Shown here one piece after another: positions 10,298 to 21,935 of a stretch of 64,000 bases of DNA. Where the stretch lies: the NCBI RefSeq assembly GCF_030247195.1, contig NC_080672.1, positions 30,263,906 to 30,327,905 of the forward strand, read 5' to 3'. The position numbers were made by a program, and so were the translations under genes. The DNA comes from Topomyia yanbarensis. Taxonomy: Eukaryota > Arthropoda > Insecta > Diptera > Culicidae. Numbering within the stretch: position 1 is the stretch's first letter; each line of letters begins with the position of its first letter. Under the pieces are notes generated by a model. That model did not search any database and was not told the origin of the DNA. It worked only from the letters and a program-made list of their open reading frames with translations.

Positions 10298-10914
10298 GAA
10301 TTCCCTGGTGTTAATTCGCTGGGAGGCACCTAACCGATTGTCGAGAATTTTTGAAATAGAGTGGAGGGTTTCATTCGTTATAGAATTCGAATTGGAATCA
10401 TAAATGTTTGGGTCTGGAATATGTTGAAAATTACTTTCAGTATATCTGTTAAAATTACTGGATACCATACAGCTTAATCAAATATGACATTCAGAACGGC
10501 TTTCGCTAAAACGTTGCAGGTATATATTTTGAGTCTTGTCGGATCGATTATTGTGATATTCTCAATATTCTGTAGGGTGTCCGGAGCTCAGTGATGAATT
10601 ATTCCAATTTACATGCAAACATAGTGTGCCAAATATGAGCATACCTTAAGTAAAGCAAATTTCATTGTTTAATAATCCTAAAACCTTGTCAGCCTTCCGG
10701 AATGGTTACCAGGTTTAGTATTGTAAATACAAAAGTATTTAAGATAGAATTTAAAATTCATTTTTGATTTGATTTTTTTTTGCAAATTTTATCTAATACT
10801 AATTCATACTGAATCAATGAGCAGAAATTGTGCACATTTTCATTATGCAACCAGTCCCAAATTCACTGCAAAAACTAATTATCTATTTGTACCAAAATGC
10901 AACCAATTTGATCA
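10298..10914. other. Unassigned AT-rich DNA
   Basis: No gene or recognised repeat is seen between the right target duplication and the GC-richer block that follows. Confidence 0.4.
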
Positions 10915-12124
10915 ACCTTGGTGTCCGCTGCAATAGATAATCGATGGCGGAAAAATTGGCAAACAGCCTTAAATATATGCAGCAAGAAGCATCCTCGATT
11001 TCTGTCCACTCCCCTCTCCCCAATCACAAATTCAATGTCACTCACGTTCGATCGTATTTCCGTTAGTCATAATCCCATCCTCCCAGCACAAAACAGAACG
11101 CCATTCGGCGAATCGCTTTCCCAAACCTACCCCACTTGGAAAAATGGGAAGGAAGGAAAAACAAACATAGCGCACCAAAAAACACCGATCCCAGCAACGC
11201 TCTTCCCCGCCACTCGCTGCATAACAATCGTTCCTTCTTTTTCCCACTGCCAAAGCTCAATCGGCTCCCATAGCTTGCTTGCTCTTCCTTTCTACCAAAG
11301 GACGTAATTGTCAAAGCACGTTTTGAAATTACCATTCTCCGCACTCTGCTATTTTCAAGTTCAATTACAGCTATTCCTCTGCTGGCGGATATGGTCTGGT
11401 GGTACTAGGTGGTACTTCTCCGGCCGCTGCTGTAGGAAGGAAGTGCCAGCAGAACTTGTCACAGCGACCTTTTGGCAGCGGTCCAACGTCAACAGCCAGA
11501 CATCGCAGCAGAAGCAGCAGCAGCAGTCCCTTCGGGAGATGAGTACGTCCGCTGTCGATCGATGGTACAACTACACCGTTGGTTGGAGCCGAACTTTGAC
11601 AGCTGTGGAATGTGGTGCGGTTGCGCCGTCCGGAGCTGCTCACGTGCTTGCGGGTTGTTCTTTACCAGTTTTGCAGGAAGCAAATGGTTTACTCTTGGTC
11701 GACTATGTCGACTGAAGAGAGAGAGAGAGAGAGAGAGAGGGAGAAGGATGTCTCGTGATTCTAATGGCTCTCTGATGGAGCGACACTGGTGCTGCTTCCG
11801 TTGCTCTCCTGTTGTTCGCCGAGGGGGTGGTGGAAAACTGTGAGAGTAAGGTTTGACTTCGCTGCATTTCCCGGGCCCGGTGGCTGCTGTTGTCGGTGTT
11901 GCTGCGAGTCGTGAAAAGCTGTGACTCACGGGGGAGAATAATGCACTGGTACCTATACTGTGCGATTCCGTAACTTCCCGGGTGGTTTCTGCGTATACTT
12001 TTTCAGTTAGATAAGACGGCAACATTTGTAGGTGAAGGTTATTTCTACTCAATTTAGGAGAGCCACCGTCCTGGATGGTTACTTCGGAAAACGTGTGCTT
12101 TATGGCACAGAATAAGTAGTATTT
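10915..12124. other. GC-richer unique block
   Basis: Base composition rises clearly above the surroundings, with CAG-type runs near 11509-11527 and a (GA)n tract at 11715-11740. Open frames of 135 residues (plus, 11308-11715) and 187 residues (minus, 11489-12052) overlap each other. Both are low in complexity and match no domain I recognise. The block could be a regulatory region, an untranslated exon or a diverged element. It is not called as coding. Confidence 0.4.
11715..11740 (+). repeat. (GA)n microsatellite
   Basis: About twelve GA repeats inside the GC-richer block. GA tracts are common in insect promoters and 5' UTRs, where GAGA factor binds; no such role is shown here. Confidence 0.85.
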
Positions 12125-12127
12125 GTG

Positions 12128-12292
12128 GGTTAGACGTAGCGTAGTTGGTAAGTCGATTACCCTGTACGCAGCGCACCTGGGTTCGAGTCCCTACACCGCA
12201 CATATGGTTAAAAAGATTTCATAACAGATTTTTCTAACCCGAAGAGGCGAATTACCCTAAGGTTAAAACCTCTATAATCGAAATAAAAAAGT
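12128..12292 (+). repeat. tRNA-derived SINE (Feilai-like), plus strand
   Basis: The A box TAGCGTAGTTGG (12137-12148) and B box GGTTCGAGTCC (12180-12190) are near-consensus RNA polymerase III promoter elements. The tRNA-like head is followed by a body containing TTCTAACCCGAAGAGGCG and a tail ending near ATAATCGAAATAAAAAAG. The same head, body and tail occur on the minus strand at 1360-1514. It is not a functional tRNA: the sequence does not continue into a tRNA 3' half. Confidence 0.82.
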
Positions 12293-13195
12293 TTATTATT
12301 TTAATGTTTTTGCAAAACATAGAGCTACTTGGATGCAAATGTAGTCCAATAAATGTGAAATAATGGGGGGTACCTCAGAAATGATTTCTTTCGTGGAGCT
12401 GTTGTTTTCAGTACAATTTCACGAACTGAATTTGCTTAAACAGAGTAAAGGATCATTGTGGGGAGTGGTATATGTAAACCGTCACTTGCTATTTTTGCCA
12501 CAGAGCATTGTTTGGTCAATTAGTCTACCTCCAGATACTGAAGACACCGGTAATGATAATTGATTGAAGCGGAGAAAAAATCCGACAAAAAAAGTTGTCC
12601 GACGCGTTAGGTACGCGTGCACTGTGTGATTGAAATCTTATACAATGTACCGATATTCTTACTGTGACCATTGTCTGATAGTGATGCCGTTGCCTGAAAA
12701 TGATAAGTCAACTTTGTAGTGTTGCTACACTATTATTATCGACTTTTGGATGAGGAGAGGTGAAATAACCATTCGTGATGTTGCCAGCTTCATAAAGGAC
12801 AAAATGTGTATCATCGAAATGGGATGATTTAAATCTTCAGCTCCATCATGAATGGAATGTAGTACTGATAGAGTTCGATCGCAAAGCCGATACAAAGTTT
12901 TTGACTCTTCGTAGCAAGATGAAATATTTTGTCTGAGTTAGACCAATTCCTTCGTTTGTGGCCCTACAACCTGGTACCTCCCATGCTCAAACCACACTCT
13001 ATACCTATGACAATCGGAGTACTACGTGTCAGTTTTGTTAATAATTGAAAATTATGAAAAAATAGGACCACGGGGGAAAGAATAAATAAAGCACTAAAAA
13101 TCAACACAGTTGAAGCGCAAACTGTTATCCAACCAGTCACGAGTGTTAAACTAGCAACGACAAAATTCGGCACTTTAGTAGTAACTAGTATCACC
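12293..13195. other. Unassigned DNA
   Basis: No gene or recognised repeat. Short frames on both strands lack domains. Confidence 0.4.
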
Positions 13196-13509
13196 CCATC
13201 AAGAAATGTCCAATGTCACTCGTTTTTCTCAAAGATGACTGAACCTATTTTCTCAAAATTAATCTAAAATGAAAGGTACAACCTTCCCATCGGCTGCAAT
13301 TGAATTTTGTGTCGATCGGAATTCCGGTTCCGGAGTTACGGGTTTAAGAGTGTGGCCATACAGAAATATCCCATATAAACTACTGGATTAATTCATTTAA
13401 ATTTAAAAATCAGAATTTTTATTTTTGATGCCAAATATGTCTTTAAGGTGAATAAAACGTCGAAATTTGATGGAAACTCGAAAAAAATCGACGAAAATTC
13501 GCTGTTTTT
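13196..13509 (+). repeat. Fragment of the 1.4-kb repeat seen at 55.8-57.2 kb
   Basis: Blocks such as CTCAAAGATGACTGAACC, AATGAAAGGTACAACCTTCC and TTCCGGTTCCGGAGTTA occur in the same order as in the element at 55843-57234. It lacks both ends and stops where the truncated transposon at 13510 begins. Confidence 0.65.
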
Positions 13510-13990
13510 GGTACATGGGGAGTCTTCTTCCGACAGATGATGTCCTACATCATGAGGGTTCGGTGAATCAAGGTATGGGAGCAGTGATATTTTTGGCCGG
13601 CGTCAGGCGAACTCGTTCCGTTCTTATTATCGAACTATGCTTTCCGCTACACGCTCATGGATGCCAGGATTCGGTAAACTGTACTCACGGGCACGTTTCT
13701 ATCTCGAAAGTGGTTTACCGTAAACTTTTTTCCATGACGACCATGCGTTTCGTAAAACCATACAACACGCTCGCGGAGTGCTTGCTGTTTCAACGCCATC
13801 TTCGATTGAACTGACAGCACCCCAGCGAAAAGAAACATGCCACCCATTTCTAGGAAGTCCAGAGAGCAATTCTCTTGGAGAGAAAAAAAATTACGCTCTT
13901 TACTTTAATTACAGAATGGAATTGAAATCATTGTCATTTTTTGCACACCCGTTACACAACAACAACAGAAAACAAGAGACTCAGGAAATT
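13510..13990 (-). pseudogene. Tc1/mariner transposase, N-terminal fragment
   Basis: Read on the minus strand, the frame near 13647-13847 contains ALKQQALRERVVWFYETH and KKFTVNHFRDRNVPVSTVYR, a helix-turn-helix N-terminus of a Tc1/mariner-type transposase. The same sequence, including its upstream leader, occurs on the plus strand at 23936-24830. This copy continues past a stop toward 13510 and ends abruptly there, so the catalytic part is absent. It was probably cut by a later rearrangement or insertion. Confidence 0.75.
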
Positions 13991-14884
13991 CTAACGAAAT
14001 CCGCTCAGCTATGGATATGAATAGAAACCACACCAACGAAACGACTACTGTAGAAAGCTAACCGCTACAAAATTCTATGGATGAGACATGTGGCAACCTA
14101 CCCTCTAGGTCATCTAGTATAACTAGTATCTCTGACAAAATGACTGAAGACACAAACTAGCTATCCAATGGTACATAGTTTAGGATAGTTATGGAAGAAA
14201 AGCAAAAGTGTTCATATCTGGAGCACCGTTGATAGGACAACTTTGCGGAAAAATAATTAAAAATAAGCGAGTATGTTCCAAACAGATGTTAAATAAATCT
14301 CTAGTCAACCCCAAAGGCCGTAAGAGCCACAAAAAACATACATGGAAAAAAATTGTTCCCAGAATCGTGAATGATGTGCCATGAATTCTGGAACAACCAT
14401 GTTTTTACGTTACGAAAACAGGACCATGAACAAAATCATGGCTTTTATAATTATGTTCAATTTACCTTCAGTAACGTCGGCGTAACGCTATTAGTAGTGG
14501 ACATATTTGTTTTTGTTTTGTGAACTTAAGTCATGTTTTCCGCCATGCCATTATAAAATCAATTTTCTGTACGTGAACTAGTACACAACTTTAAGAACAT
14601 CATTCATAAAACCAAAGGTTGGCTTATGGCGTTTTCATAGATTTAAGAACATTAGTTTACAAAATTAAAACGGTCTGGATACTTTCTCGTGAATTATTTC
14701 ACGCATATTTGAATTTTATTTATGAATCCATTCAATCTTTGGGAACTAATTCATGATCTTAATATATTAGTCACGATCCAATATTCGTGCTCGTGATATT
14801 GTTCACAAAATCATTAAACATTTTAATGCATTCGTGAACTGGTTCATGATTCCTAGTATGAAAGACCCGACTTAGCATTCGCTG

Positions 14885-15200
14885 TCGTGAAATAGTTCAC
14901 GAAATCATGAAATATTTTTCATATATTCGTGAACTGGCTCATGATCCCTAGTATACTAGTCACGATTTACCATTCGCGTTCGTGAAATATTTCACGAATT
15001 CATACAATATTATTCATGTATTCGTGAATTGGTTCAAGATTCCTAGTATAATAGCTACGATTTACCATTCGTGTTCGTGAAATAGTTCACAAAATTATAG
15101 AATATTATTCATGTATTCATGAACTGAAAGTCACGACTTACCATTCGTGCTCGTGAAATAGTTCGCAAAATCATAAAATACTTTTCATGTATTCGTGAAC
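14885..15200 (+). repeat. 95-bp tandem units within the foldback element
   Basis: The motif TCGTGAAATAKTTCAC starts at 14885, 14980, 15075 and (with one change) 15151, giving spacings of 95, 95 and 76 bp. Each unit also holds a GTGAACTGGTTCATGAT-type step and an AGTCACGAT-type step, so the units carry short palindromes as well as repeating in tandem. Confidence 0.75.
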
Positions 15201-16799
15201 TGTAAAATAGTAAACCATTTCACAAAATCATAAAATATTATTTATGGGCTCGTGAACTAGTTCATGATTCCTACTATTTGACCTAGGATCTATCTTGCGT
15301 GCTTGCGATATTTAGAAAATATCCCAAATCATTTTCAATTTCATGCATCATGGTGATGATATTTTCACGGGAATCATTTCACAAAATCTAGAGTATTATT
15401 CGTGCAATCATTTTTGTTCCATGTACTATTCAATGAAGTGTGATATATATCCAGCTGCTAACGACCAGGAAGAGGTACGAGCAATAGATATAAGAAAACT
15501 ACTAGGACCTAGAACATCGTTATTCATTTGATAAGGTTCAGTGTGATGTCTCAACAGAAAAGAAAGTTACGCTGAGCACCAAAAATACATTATAGAGCCA
15601 CAAAACGAGTTCGTGATAAAGTTCATGGAACAAGTCACACATTTCTGTTCCTGTTTAGATTGTCGCGATACTCCGACAAAAACCGATAACAACAAAAAAA
15701 TAACAGATCGCGATAAGACAAAGAGATATTACGAATATCATAATAAAACTGCTGATGTCAATATCATGATAACGTGCAAATAAATTACAAAAATCGTGAC
15801 TAAGATCCTAAAATCAAGAACATAAGTCATAAAGGTTGTGACAAAAATATCAAAAACCGTGACTAAGATCCTGAAATCATGAACATAAATCACTTTACTC
15901 ATGACTAAACTATCACGATAACGAATAGATAATAGATTCAGACATTATGAAAATCTTGTCGAAAATCCTAATGAATATAAATGAATATAAATCACATTTC
16001 TGACGCAAAAATCGTGACTAGTATCCTGAAATCATGTGCATGAATCACTCTAGTCATGTTTAAAATACCACAAAATAGAAATTACGAAAATCGTGACTAA
16101 GATCCTGTAATCATGACCATGAATCACGCTATTCTGACAGAAAAATCCGATAGGAAACTCATGAATAAAATATCACGGTAACTTGAAGTGAAATCACAAA
16201 AATCGCGAATAAGTTCCTGCAATCATGAACGTCGTTTAACTGTCGGCTGTGTACAGATCCGTAGCTTGCGGTTGGTCAGATTGGCCCCCGCCAAGGGTGC
16301 CAACCATAGAGGGGCGCTAAAATCTTGATACCCTTTTTAAATGAGTGAGGTTAAGTCATGAAATTAGTCAGGATAGGAGTATCATTGCCAGGTACACATA
16401 AAATTGTTTGAAAGTCGCACTGAAAAAGAAAGCTAACGCAGACCGCAAAAAGGCGCACAATTGAGACTCCACCAACGGCGTCAGAAGACTACGCTACGCT
16501 CCTGTTAGTCCAAATTAAACAACAAACAAGACAAAGATATCAAATTTCAACGAAAATAGCGAAAAATAATGCAAACTTTTCCCTCTCGTTTTTTCCCTCA
16601 GTTTCATCGGAACAAGGGAAACGAAAATGTGGTCAAGCGCCTTTTTAATGATGTAGCAAAGATCATAAGTAAGCTAGATCAATTATCATCGAGAAGATAA
16701 CCCCATACCGTACCATGAAAATTGAAGTCTCCTCGATGCCGGGAGAAGTTCTGTAATATCGTAAGTAGCCGGTTCCCAACCTAGATCTAATCAATCCTG

Positions 16800-17545
16800 C
16801 CCTAAGTTAAATCTCTGGACGAAATGTCACATGGTTTTTGATGTTCCTGGAAGCGTTGCAAACTCTTTGTTTCTTCTTAATTGACCAGGTACTGTTTGCT
16901 TCGGATTTGTGGCATAGCTTTTTCTTGCTGGTATATTTAGAGGCCTTGCGAAAGAGAAAAAAATATTATTACAAATACTCATTTGCTTGTAATTAGTGCA
17001 ATACTGCATTCATGACGCGCGTCATAAACATCCGATCATGCAGACGATCCTTGTCGAAGAAGACGCAAAGCAATCTCACCAAAAGGTCACCCGACACTAG
17101 TTTGAGGGGCCGGTGCGATTGTCACTCAAAATCTTCGCTCACTGAAGCAAGGGGTCATTGAAATAGACAATCCCGTCCTTCAGTAGATCCACGCATGCCA
17201 AGTTTAAACCGGTAACTACACCATCGATCTCAACTTTGTGAGCGGGCATGTAAACGCGTTAGTTTTTCATGAAAGTAACCGTAACGCCAGTAACGTCATT
17301 TATTTGCTTTGACAAAATATCATAAGCCTGAGCTTATCTAGAAGAACTTTTGAGATATCTTGCACAGCTGAATATTTCTGCGCCTTGCGGAATATTAGAA
17401 TACTTCGCGGATTATTTTTGATCCGAAATAAGACCGGATACGGTCGAACCCAGTTTAATATGTTTGATTTTAAATGGAAGATCGCATCTTTGGGGATGAA
17501 TCTTGTTCGACATCCATTTTAGGAGCATTTGGGTCATTTCAGGAA
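16800..17545 (-). pseudogene. I-clade ORF1 remnant, zinc knuckles deleted
   Basis: Read on the minus strand from 17545 down, the order of blocks matches ORF1 at 4206-5523: YSAVQDISKVLLDKLRL, then HKVEIDGVVTGLNLA, then VDLLKDG, then PKQTVPGQLRRNKEFATLPG near 16850. The part that should encode the three zinc knuckles is missing between about 16990 and 16930. There are several stops and frame changes. It is a clearly older copy than the element at 3.9-10.3 kb, or belongs to a sister family. Confidence 0.72.
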
Positions 17546-17639
17546 TACACTTAATGTACGGTAGAGTGCCAATATTTATGGTCTTCCTGAAATTTCAAAC
17601 CTCAAAAGTATTAATACTTCGAGAAAAGTCCCCATGCAA

Positions 17640-18130
17640 AACTTGAGCGCAATCGAAAAATAAAGTCATGAAGCGTCGAGATCTGGTGTAATGTTGAAAA
17701 AATGTCTTTGTGGTACAAGTAGATGAAACTTGAGTTTGAAAATGCAGTTTTTATGTTTTTTTGTATGCCAAATGTTTTAGAAATCAATGTCGTGTCGAAA
17801 TCTGGTGTTAATGCGAAAAAAACATGTTTTTTGATTTTTATTTGAAAATCTCAGTTTGAAAATTAAAAGTGCCAGACAGGCAGCTTTTGTCAAAACAATT
17901 TTTTATGAGAAGATGCAAGATCCGTTGTTTCATGCAGTTCTAAAATATTTAGCATAGAAAATAAATAAAAAGCAGCTTTTTCAACCCCAGTATCAATTCA
18001 AATCCGGAATTTTCCAAGTTTCATAAAGGCTATTTTAAAACAAAATTCAGGGTGCCAGTGGATCTCGACGTTTCATTACATCCTAAGCCATTTAGCATGA
18101 AAAATTCGAATTTAATTTTTGAATATTCTA
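17640..18130. repeat. Diverged short repeats in direct and inverted order
   Basis: CGTCGAGATCTGGTGTAATG (about 17663), GTGTCGAAATCTGGTGTTAA (about 17790) and the reverse-oriented GTGCCAGTGGATCTCGACG (about 18052) appear to be related units. They resemble a motif in the repeat at 55.8-57.2 kb (CGTCGAGATTTTATG), but I cannot fix the limits of an element. Confidence 0.4.
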
Positions 18131-18760
18131 GGGGTCCTTTTGTGTTTTTTCACGGGTGAAAATTTTTGCAGCTTTGGCCGTTTTGCGCAACCTCTTAATC
18201 GCGTCCGATTGAGCTAAACCTTTTTTTGTTGAGGTGCGTCCGGTTATTATATTTGATGTCACTTGTTTTCCATACATGCCATTGACACTCTTATATACAG
18301 TCGTCTGAATAGATGCTCCCTCCGTCACCTTTAAACCCCTTGCATCAACTGATTTCCTAAATATACTGTAGAAGATATGTGGCTGGAATTTATATGAAAT
18401 GAACGATAGTCAAACATGAATTAAGTAGAAAGTAGGTGAGCCATTTCCACAAATTATTGTTTGAAGAAAGCCAAAGTAAACACAAAACGGGGCACAAAAC
18501 TGAGACTCCGCCAACGCCTACGGCTCTGGCTGTGTTTTTCCAAATTGTGAACAAGGATCACACAAAAACTAATCATGTCCAAACATTCGAATGTAACGTC
18601 TAGTTCGACGCGAACTAGTTTTTTGGAAACACAAATAGTTTCTTGAATACGAGGTTTATTATTCATAATTTCAAGAACTTGGTCACGGTTTTCGTAAATG
18701 CTTCCGTTCACGAAATCGTGATCTTATTTTCATAAATTTATAAACGGATTTTTCCGTGTA

Positions 18761-20220
18761 ATTTGCGAGCAGAGATGGGTAAACGCGTGCGCCTACTTTG
18801 TGTCACAGATGGAGAGGTTTCACCCAGCTACTCTTGCAACCGGAACTGGCTGGACTCATTCGCCAGCCTTTGCTGTCCGACTACACTTCCAGGTGATCGT
18901 TTGATCCGTGCTTTTCAGGTAACAAATGAGGTTTTTAATGCACAAAAACAAACATGATCGCTTGGCTGGCAAAAGAGTTTTGAATTGCAACACTTTAATC
19001 GAGCCAGTCAAACATTCATCGTCTTTACGCAACCTTATGGCTACTCAAAGAGTCGCTCTCGGTAAACTACGACGCTGAATCACGCTCTTGTTGGTACGTC
19101 CTGTGATGTGGGACATTGCCACGACGTCCCACCAGCGTTGCTATTTTACGCAGTGATCGATAAACTCTTCCTTTTCCACTTTTCTTCTTGTCGTCGAGTT
19201 TTCAGCACAACGATTCATTGTGCCTTGGGGTCGCCCCAGACGCCGTCGCACAGACTTGTTTCTCAGAAGAATTTGACACCGCCATGTAATTTCGAACGAG
19301 CTCAATAATTAGCACAAAATAGATTTATAAATCTGTGGTTCAAGGGTGGTTGTTGTTTTGCCGTGATCGATTTGTCCTTGAACCGACAAAAATGTATTGT
19401 TGAAATTGAACACTTTTCCGAAAATCTGATGAAAAGCGTTTTGCTTTGCCAAAGGAGTGGGTGCTTGAGTTGAGAGACCTACTAGAACTTCACTCCCAGA
19501 ATTGTTTAAAATAATTAGGCATAGAGAAAGAGAAACCTGTTTTGATTGTTCAATAAAAATATTAGTTCCCCTCGTTTACAGCTAATAACAAAATTCTGCT
19601 GCACATAGTACCTCAAAGCTAACCAACACATGCAGCAAAGTAACAACGAAAGCGTCTAACTGAACAACAAGTCACAGGATTCTATAGGAAATAAATAAGT
19701 TTTAGTTGAATTTTTATTTTAACATATTGTAAAACCATAATATACCAACGGCTCAGCCAAGCTAAAGTATTGAACCGTTTCAAATAAACTATTATAAGTA
19801 AAAAAACTAAAAGTCAGCTTAACAATTGACATAACTGATGATACGAAAAAAGAAGCATACTAGGAGAAGAAACAGTGTGATTCCCAGCCACTGCCGGACG
19901 GTACGGAAGATATTCTTTCTCTACAAGGAAACATAATACTGCGGGTACTGAAAAACTGCGTGCAATTTTAAAAATCACACCGGCTCGAATTCAGAATAAA
20001 TCTTATAATCCCCTCAATATAATTCAGTTCACCATGAACTCTGGTATGCATCAATCCTAACTGGCGTCGAACTGAAACCTTCTATTGAAAATCTGTTCGC
20101 ATCGAATGCAAATCTGACATCACTGCTACCCAGTGGGTGGTTGAAATGAGGCAAATTCACCGTTCTCTCTGACGGAGAGTACAAGAGAATCCCAACAGCG
20201 TCCCAGAGAATGAGAATTTC
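18761..20220. other. Unassigned DNA
   Basis: No gene or repeat recognised. 18770-19300 is somewhat richer in GC than its surroundings and has short open frames without domains. Confidence 0.4.
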
Positions 20221-21935
20221 TGGAAGAAACTTGCCTTTATTTTTTTAAATCAAATTCAAAGAGAACGAGGATGCACAAATTGCACGCGCCGCAACCGGGA
20301 AAACCGGGTGGGGGGATCGCCTGCAGCAGTTCCCCTGGTCGGTACGGTTGGGCGGTGTGTATTTGCTTGCACGGCTATGGTATAGGAGGTATAGCGGCGG
20401 CTATAGAGTCCCGAAATTTAGTTCCAGCGGTGTGTACATCTGCACTATCTCGCGGATCAGATCACACAGTTCTGTTGCAGATTCGGTTCCGTCTGGACGT
20501 GCTGGGGACGTTTTACTCGGGACTGTTTGCATTGCGCGTGTTTTCCACGAACCAAGATCACTTGGGAGTTCGACAGTCTGCAAGCGATTTCTTTGGCTTG
20601 GGATCAACCGTGTTTGACGACGCCGGGCATGACAACGACTAGGACGACGAATGGTTTTGTCTTACTGTAAAGAGCAAACTTGATTTTACTCCGAGGCGAT
20701 ATTCAATTTTGTTCCCGCTCCGGGTGCGGCAAAATCAAATAAACAGACATAGATTAATTTCCGGTTCAGTGCTACGGAAATGTGAGTTGCTAGACCCGAC
20801 TGTGGCTTCTTCTAGATTGGTTTTGCACCACGTGCTTGTCTTTGGATCGAGACGATTCAGCGCCTGATGTTAGGAAACTTTTTCTGATATCTTGGCTGAG
20901 ATAGATGATATTTACACCTGGACATATTTCGACGCTCCCACCGTGAACGGAAGCGCAAGACTGTGGGCAGGGGAAATTAACTCGTCCGGGAAATCGTGAT
21001 TAATACTCTCCGGCGTGAGAAAGAAGATACAAATCGGTGGGAAACGGTACAACGAAGGACGAGAAAACCCTCCGGAGAACAGAGAAGTGTCAAGGTTTTC
21101 CTTTCTGGTTGACCGAGAAAAGCAAACAATAAAATATAAATAAATTAGAAAATCAAGATAAACTCACCGGAAATAGAAGTCATATATACAATTCCAGCCG
21201 GAACGATTGTGTTTCGGTTTGGGTTGGTGAAAATTAAATTATTCCGTTCACGGTTTAATTCCCGAAATTGTGTTTCCACGGGATAGTTCGGCAGTCCAAG
21301 TGTGTGTCTGTGTGTTTACGTATCTGACAACAAATAACCTTCCAACACAGCAACCGGTTCAAGCTTTCGTGCTGTGACTGAGGTCGGAAGGAAGTGGCTT
21401 GTGGCTGGTTTTCTTGAACGAACATCAACTGCGGCAAAATAATAAAAAAATAAAAATAAACAGCATAAAGTGAGAGTGCTGTGAGTAAAGTGGTTTGGTG
21501 GTTTTTTTTTCTGCCGGCTGGTTGAAGCATAGAAATTTAAATTCGTACGAATTAAATTTCAGTTTGATATAAACTGAAAGTGCAGGACGGGGACATCCGG
21601 GAGCGAAGTACAACGAAGGTTCACGTGAAGTAGCAAAAAAAGGTGGAAGAGTGTGTCACCGGGTCGTGTTTTATGTGCGATGTAATTTTGTAACGTTCCG
21701 TTGTTGTCGACCAAAAAAGAAAGTGGTTGGCTGTGGTACAAGTGAGGACACTGGTGAGGAGTGAGTGTGAGTGTGTGCGGAAGTAGGTGGAAAATTTCTT
21801 GAAAACCTGGTGAAATTACGATTGGTACGTGCCCGTTTATTTCATTTCTTCCGGAACACGCTGAAGGAACATACCTGAGTAATATATTGCAGGAACGTGG
21901 CATCTAGGAGAAGGGCGCTACAGTTACAGGTTGGT
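20221..21935. other. GC-richer unique block, possible promoter and 5' untranslated exon
   Basis: Composition rises to that of a mosquito gene edge and no transposon features are visible. A candidate Inr/DPE core promoter lies at 20463-20501. The block ends near GGGCGCTACAGTTACAG followed by GTTGGTATT, which could be a splice donor, after which the sequence drops back to AT-rich DNA. A 123-residue open frame (20271-20642) has no recognisable domain. The exon reading is conjecture; the block may equally be intergenic. Confidence 0.35.
20463..20501 (+). promoter_or_regulatory. Candidate Inr + DPE core promoter
   Basis: CAGTT at 20467-20471 fits the initiator with A at 20468 as +1, although the preceding base is A rather than the preferred T. 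GGACGT begins at 20495, exactly +28, the position required of a downstream promoter element. One such match is expected by chance now and then in 64 kb, so support is modest. The GC-rich context adds some weight. Confidence 0.3.

Larger units (their letters stand above)
16253..18527. mobile_element. Insertion into the foldback element, carrying retroelement remnants
   Basis: The foldback sequence stops after GTCGTTTAACT and resumes near 18536 with sequence that follows the same point in copy 2. GGCTGTGT occurs on both sides (16245-16252 and 18528-18535) and may be an 8-bp target duplication. Inside lie an old minus-strand I-type ORF1 fragment and a zone of short diverged repeats. TGAGACTCC plus CCAACG occurs twice in the same orientation (about 16460 and 18500), which might mark repeated ends. 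The class of the insert is unknown; it may be composite. Confidence 0.45.
14339..18760. mobile_element. Foldback-like TA-flanked element, copy 1
   Basis: The ends are imperfect inverted repeats (CATGGAAAAAAATTG at the left, complement of CACGGAAAAATCCG at the right), each next to TA (14339-14340 and 18759-18760). The left half holds repeated units built on TCGTGAAATAGTTCAC and GTTCATGATTCCTAGTAT with AGTCACGAT. The right half (15780-16240) holds units such as ATCGTGACTAAGATCCTGAA and ATCATGAACATAAATCAC, which are diverged complements of the left-half units. About 2.3 kb of other DNA (16253-18527) is inserted near the right end. No transposase is visible. A second large copy lies at 28158-30790, with end fragments at 53.7 and 57.9 kb. 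Confidence 0.68.

Noticed and set aside
11308..12052. Overlapping 135-residue plus and 187-residue minus frames as host coding exons
   Set aside because: They overlap on opposite strands in a simple-repeat-rich block, have biased composition (Ser, Arg, Leu runs from GA and CAG tracts) and no recognisable domain.
12128..12200. A functional tRNA gene
   Set aside because: Only the A and B boxes are present in a SINE body that recurs elsewhere; the acceptor stem cannot be completed.
20271..20642. A 123-residue plus-strand frame as a gene
   Set aside because: No domain, two overlapping alternative frames in the same GC-rich block, and no splice or start context that favours it.
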